Assembly (NCBI RefSeq): GCF_002208135.1
Contig: NZ_CP021646.1
Location: 2,668,001 to 2,732,000, forward strand
Reading direction: 5' to 3'
DNA: 64,000 nt
DNA from: Pseudoalteromonas piscicida
GTDB lineage: Bacteria; Pseudomonadota; Gammaproteobacteria; Enterobacterales; Alteromonadaceae
Positions 62,310 through 64,000 of this stretch are shown piece after piece (position 1 is the stretch's first letter; the number at the start of each line of letters is the position of its first letter). Both the position numbers and the translations under genes were made by a program. The notes beneath the pieces are model-generated. The model did not search any database and was not told the origin of the DNA. It was given only the letters and a program-made list of their open reading frames with translations.

Positions 62310-63461
62310 TCACAATCTATCAAATTGATTAGCGGCGTTTGATAAGGGCTTTACCTTTTGCGTTATCTCCTCTTCAAGGTTATTAGACAATCGTGTACTC
62401 AGCGCAGCTGGTTTCGCGAAATAATAACCTTGCAGATAATCTGCCCCTATATCTCGGAGCACTTGTGCTTCTGCACGACTTTCCACCCCTTCCGCAATTA
62501 CTTCGATACCATTTTCATGTGCGAGCTGGATTAAATGAGAGACAATATTACGCTTGTGTTGATTGGTGTCGATGTGTCTTACCAGCTCCATATCTACCTT
62601 TATATAATCTGGTCTCAGCTGCGCCAACATATTTAAGCTCGACCACCCAGAGCCAATGTCATCTAGTGCAACACCAAAGCCACAGCTACGATAAAACGCC
62701 AAAATTCCCTTCAAATGATTCATATCCCGAGCTTGGTGTGTCTCGGTCACCTCAAATACGATGTCCTGAGGTTGAAACCCCAGTTCACTAATCGCAGAGG
62801 CGGTCGAACGCAAACAATATGACGGATCATAGATGCTAGAAGGGTTGAAGTTTATGAATATCTTGGAATTCAAATTCGCTTTAGCAGCATGCTCTACAGC
62901 AGACTTTCGTGCAATTAAATCAAGGGAAAAGAGTAAACCGCTTTGCTCGGCTAAATTAAAAACGAGGCTTGGCGGTACCATATTATTTTCATCATCGAAC
63001 AGCCTAAATAGCGCTTCATTAGCAAACACATCAAGGTTTCCCGGCTCCGAATAAGCTCGTACAATGGGTTGAAACCAGCTTTGGTACGTCTCGTTTTCTA
63101 CCGCAGTTTTAATCCACCGCGCTTGATGGCGGCGCGCGAAGGTTTCTACACTGGCGACTCGGCTAATCGCATTGATATCTGGGTGGCCTTCTTGTGCCAT
63201 GGTCGTCACTTTGGACTGGCCGAACTCTGGCCCTGCTAAACAACCACCGATATTATTTAAAAACGTAGAAAGTCCATTTTTATTCACCTGAACAGTAATG
63301 CATTTATCTGCTACTAACTCTGGGGCTAGCGCCATTTCAGTGCACATTTGCATCAAATTTTGCTCAGCATTACTGGTCGGCAGGAAAAACCAAAAGTACG
63401 TTGTTTCAAAAAAATATGACTCAATTGCTTCACAATCTGCACACCACATAGCATTCTCCAT
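62310..63461 (-). CDS. EAL-domain cyclic-di-GMP phosphodiesterase
   Basis: A 383-residue protein. The first 110 residues hold an early CADC motif and no recognised domain. The EAL domain (about 125-365) has NEALFRL, FINFNPSSI, VFEVTE, ALDDIGSGWSSL, YIKVDMEL, AEGVES and LQGYYF, which supply the ExLxR, Asn, Glu, DD, Lys, Glu and Gln of an active site. It should cleave cyclic-di-GMP and so favour motile over attached life. There is no GGDEF domain and no membrane segment. Single gene, divergent from the AarF-like gene. Confidence 0.92.
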   Translation of the reverse strand: MENAMWCADCEAIESYFFETTYFWFFLPTSNAEQNLMQMCTEMALAPELVADKCITVQVNKNGLSTFLNNIGGCLAGPEFGQSKVTTMAQEGHPDINAISRVASVETFARRHQARWIKTAVENETYQSWFQPIVRAYSEPGNLDVFANEALFRLFDDENNMVPPSLVFNLAEQSGLLFSLDLIARKSAVEHAAKANLNSKIFINFNPSSIYDPSYCLRSTASAISELGFQPQDIVFEVTETHQARDMNHLKGILAFYRSCGFGVALDDIGSGWSSLNMLAQLRPDYIKVDMELVRHIDTNQHKRNIVSHLIQLAHENGIEVIAEGVESRAEAQVLRDIGADYLQGYYFAKPAALSTRLSNNLEEEITQKVKPLSNAANQFDRL

Positions 63462-63583
63462 AGGTTTTAGTCAGCCTTTTGTACGTGCGTTACCTCAAAA
63501 CCGCTCACTTAGAGGTGAACCTAACAGTAGCGTATACCGTATTATTCGTTAGCGAAATAAAACAGTCACACCAAGGTTTAAGT

Positions 63584-64000
63584 TTGAAGAGCAGCTCACG
63601 TAAAGTTCCATCATCTCGGTTTAGCCGCCTAGTTCACTTAGGTGGGCTGGCAGGTCAAGTTGCCTCAAATATGCTACTTGAAGGGGCAAGGCAGACACTG
63701 CAAGGACAACCCGTCAACCGCACTGATTTACTACTACAAAGCAAAAATATTCACGCAGTTGCAGAAAAACTGAGCCATTTGCGTGGCGCAGCAATGAAGT
63801 TAGGTCAATTGCTTTCAATGGATGCAGGCGACCTATTACCACCTGAACTTGCGATGCTGCTTACACACCTGCGTGCAGATGCAATGCCGATGCCATACAA
63901 GCAGCTCATTGGCGCACTAGAACAAGAGTTGGGGCAAGACTGGCTCGACAAGTTTAGCCATATTGAGCTAAAAAGTTTTGCACAAGCGTCCATTGGGCAG
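63584..64000 (+). CDS. AarF/ABC1/UbiB family kinase-like protein (5' part)
   Basis: The open frame runs off the right edge; 139 codons are seen. It starts at TTG with AAGG seven bases upstream, there being no ATG nearby. The N-terminal signature SHLRGAAMKLGQLLSMDAGDLLPPELAMLLTHLRADA includes the KxGQ motif that marks the ABC1/UbiB atypical kinase family, followed by the expected SFAQASIGQ (the family's A-rich loop region). Such proteins support ubiquinone or lipid metabolism through ATP binding. The rest of the kinase domain lies outside the window. Confidence 0.85.
   Translation, partial: MKSSSRKVPSSRFSRLVHLGGLAGQVASNMLLEGARQTLQGQPVNRTDLLLQSKNIHAVAEKLSHLRGAAMKLGQLLSMDAGDLLPPELAMLLTHLRADAMPMPYKQLIGALEQELGQDWLDKFSHIELKSFAQASIGQ

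Overview
The window looks like chromosomal DNA of a marine gammaproteobacterium of the Alteromonadales, most like Pseudoalteromonas. This rests on gene content: a DASH cryptochrome next to an FeS-type photolyase, a MipA/OmpV plus DUF3019 pair, TyrR, OmpW, a multidomain GH18 chitinase, a REP-associated transposase and moderately AT-rich intergenic DNA. There are no rRNA or tRNA genes, no prophage and no CRISPR array. The assignment is made by eye, without a database search.

Layout. 1-4800: lipoprotein, two photolyase-family genes, DUF3019/MipA pair. 4970-7680: a tight operon of a secreted phospholipase C/P1 nuclease-like protein, a parvulin-like PPIase and a membrane-anchored helical protein. 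7737-10773 (minus): a frameshifted repeat protein, a small MBOAT-like membrane protein, the small heat-shock protein ibpA with a sigma-32-like promoter, and dapE. 11030-14640: ompW, a thioesterase-like gene, a small secreted protein and tyrR.

14930-33460 is the most striking part. It is one 18.5-kb run of eight same-strand genes, mostly overlapping or adjacent. They include a CapA-like lipoprotein, a very large protein with two CapC-like membrane modules, and an 1194-residue CapB-like ATP-dependent ligase. Interleaved are a CHASE2/GAF/PAS-like membrane sensor with no visible output domain, a periplasmic protein, a possible FGase/PghP-like amidohydrolase, a 1406-residue protein ending in an outer-membrane beta-barrel, and a short helical protein. 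The simplest reading is a Gram-negative version of the poly-gamma-glutamate (or related polyamide) synthesis machinery, rebuilt to cross two membranes.

33470-52390 is mixed accessory metabolism: a nitronate monooxygenase-like enzyme, a CDP-glycerol glycerophosphotransferase-like enzyme, a VOC protein, the chitinase, an MFS transporter, LysR and AraC regulators, a flavodoxin-fold oxidoreductase, DUF2306 and other membrane proteins, two convergent esterases, a vWA protein and a sulfatase. Three small genes scattered over 22 kb (35997, 39756 and 58091, all minus) encode peptides with a shared basic leader ending in IAGG/VAGG, followed by unrelated Cys-containing cores. They look like orphan RiPP-type precursors.

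52430-64000: DUF808 and DUF2207 membrane proteins separated by a 198-bp MITE-like element; a MerC/DUF1826/phosphodiesterase operon; two unknown genes; a repeat-rich RAYT transposase island (59.7-62.2 kb) with inverted REP-like motifs, a 153-bp duplication and an 18-bp tandem array; an EAL phosphodiesterase; and the start of an AarF/ABC1 kinase gene cut by the window end.
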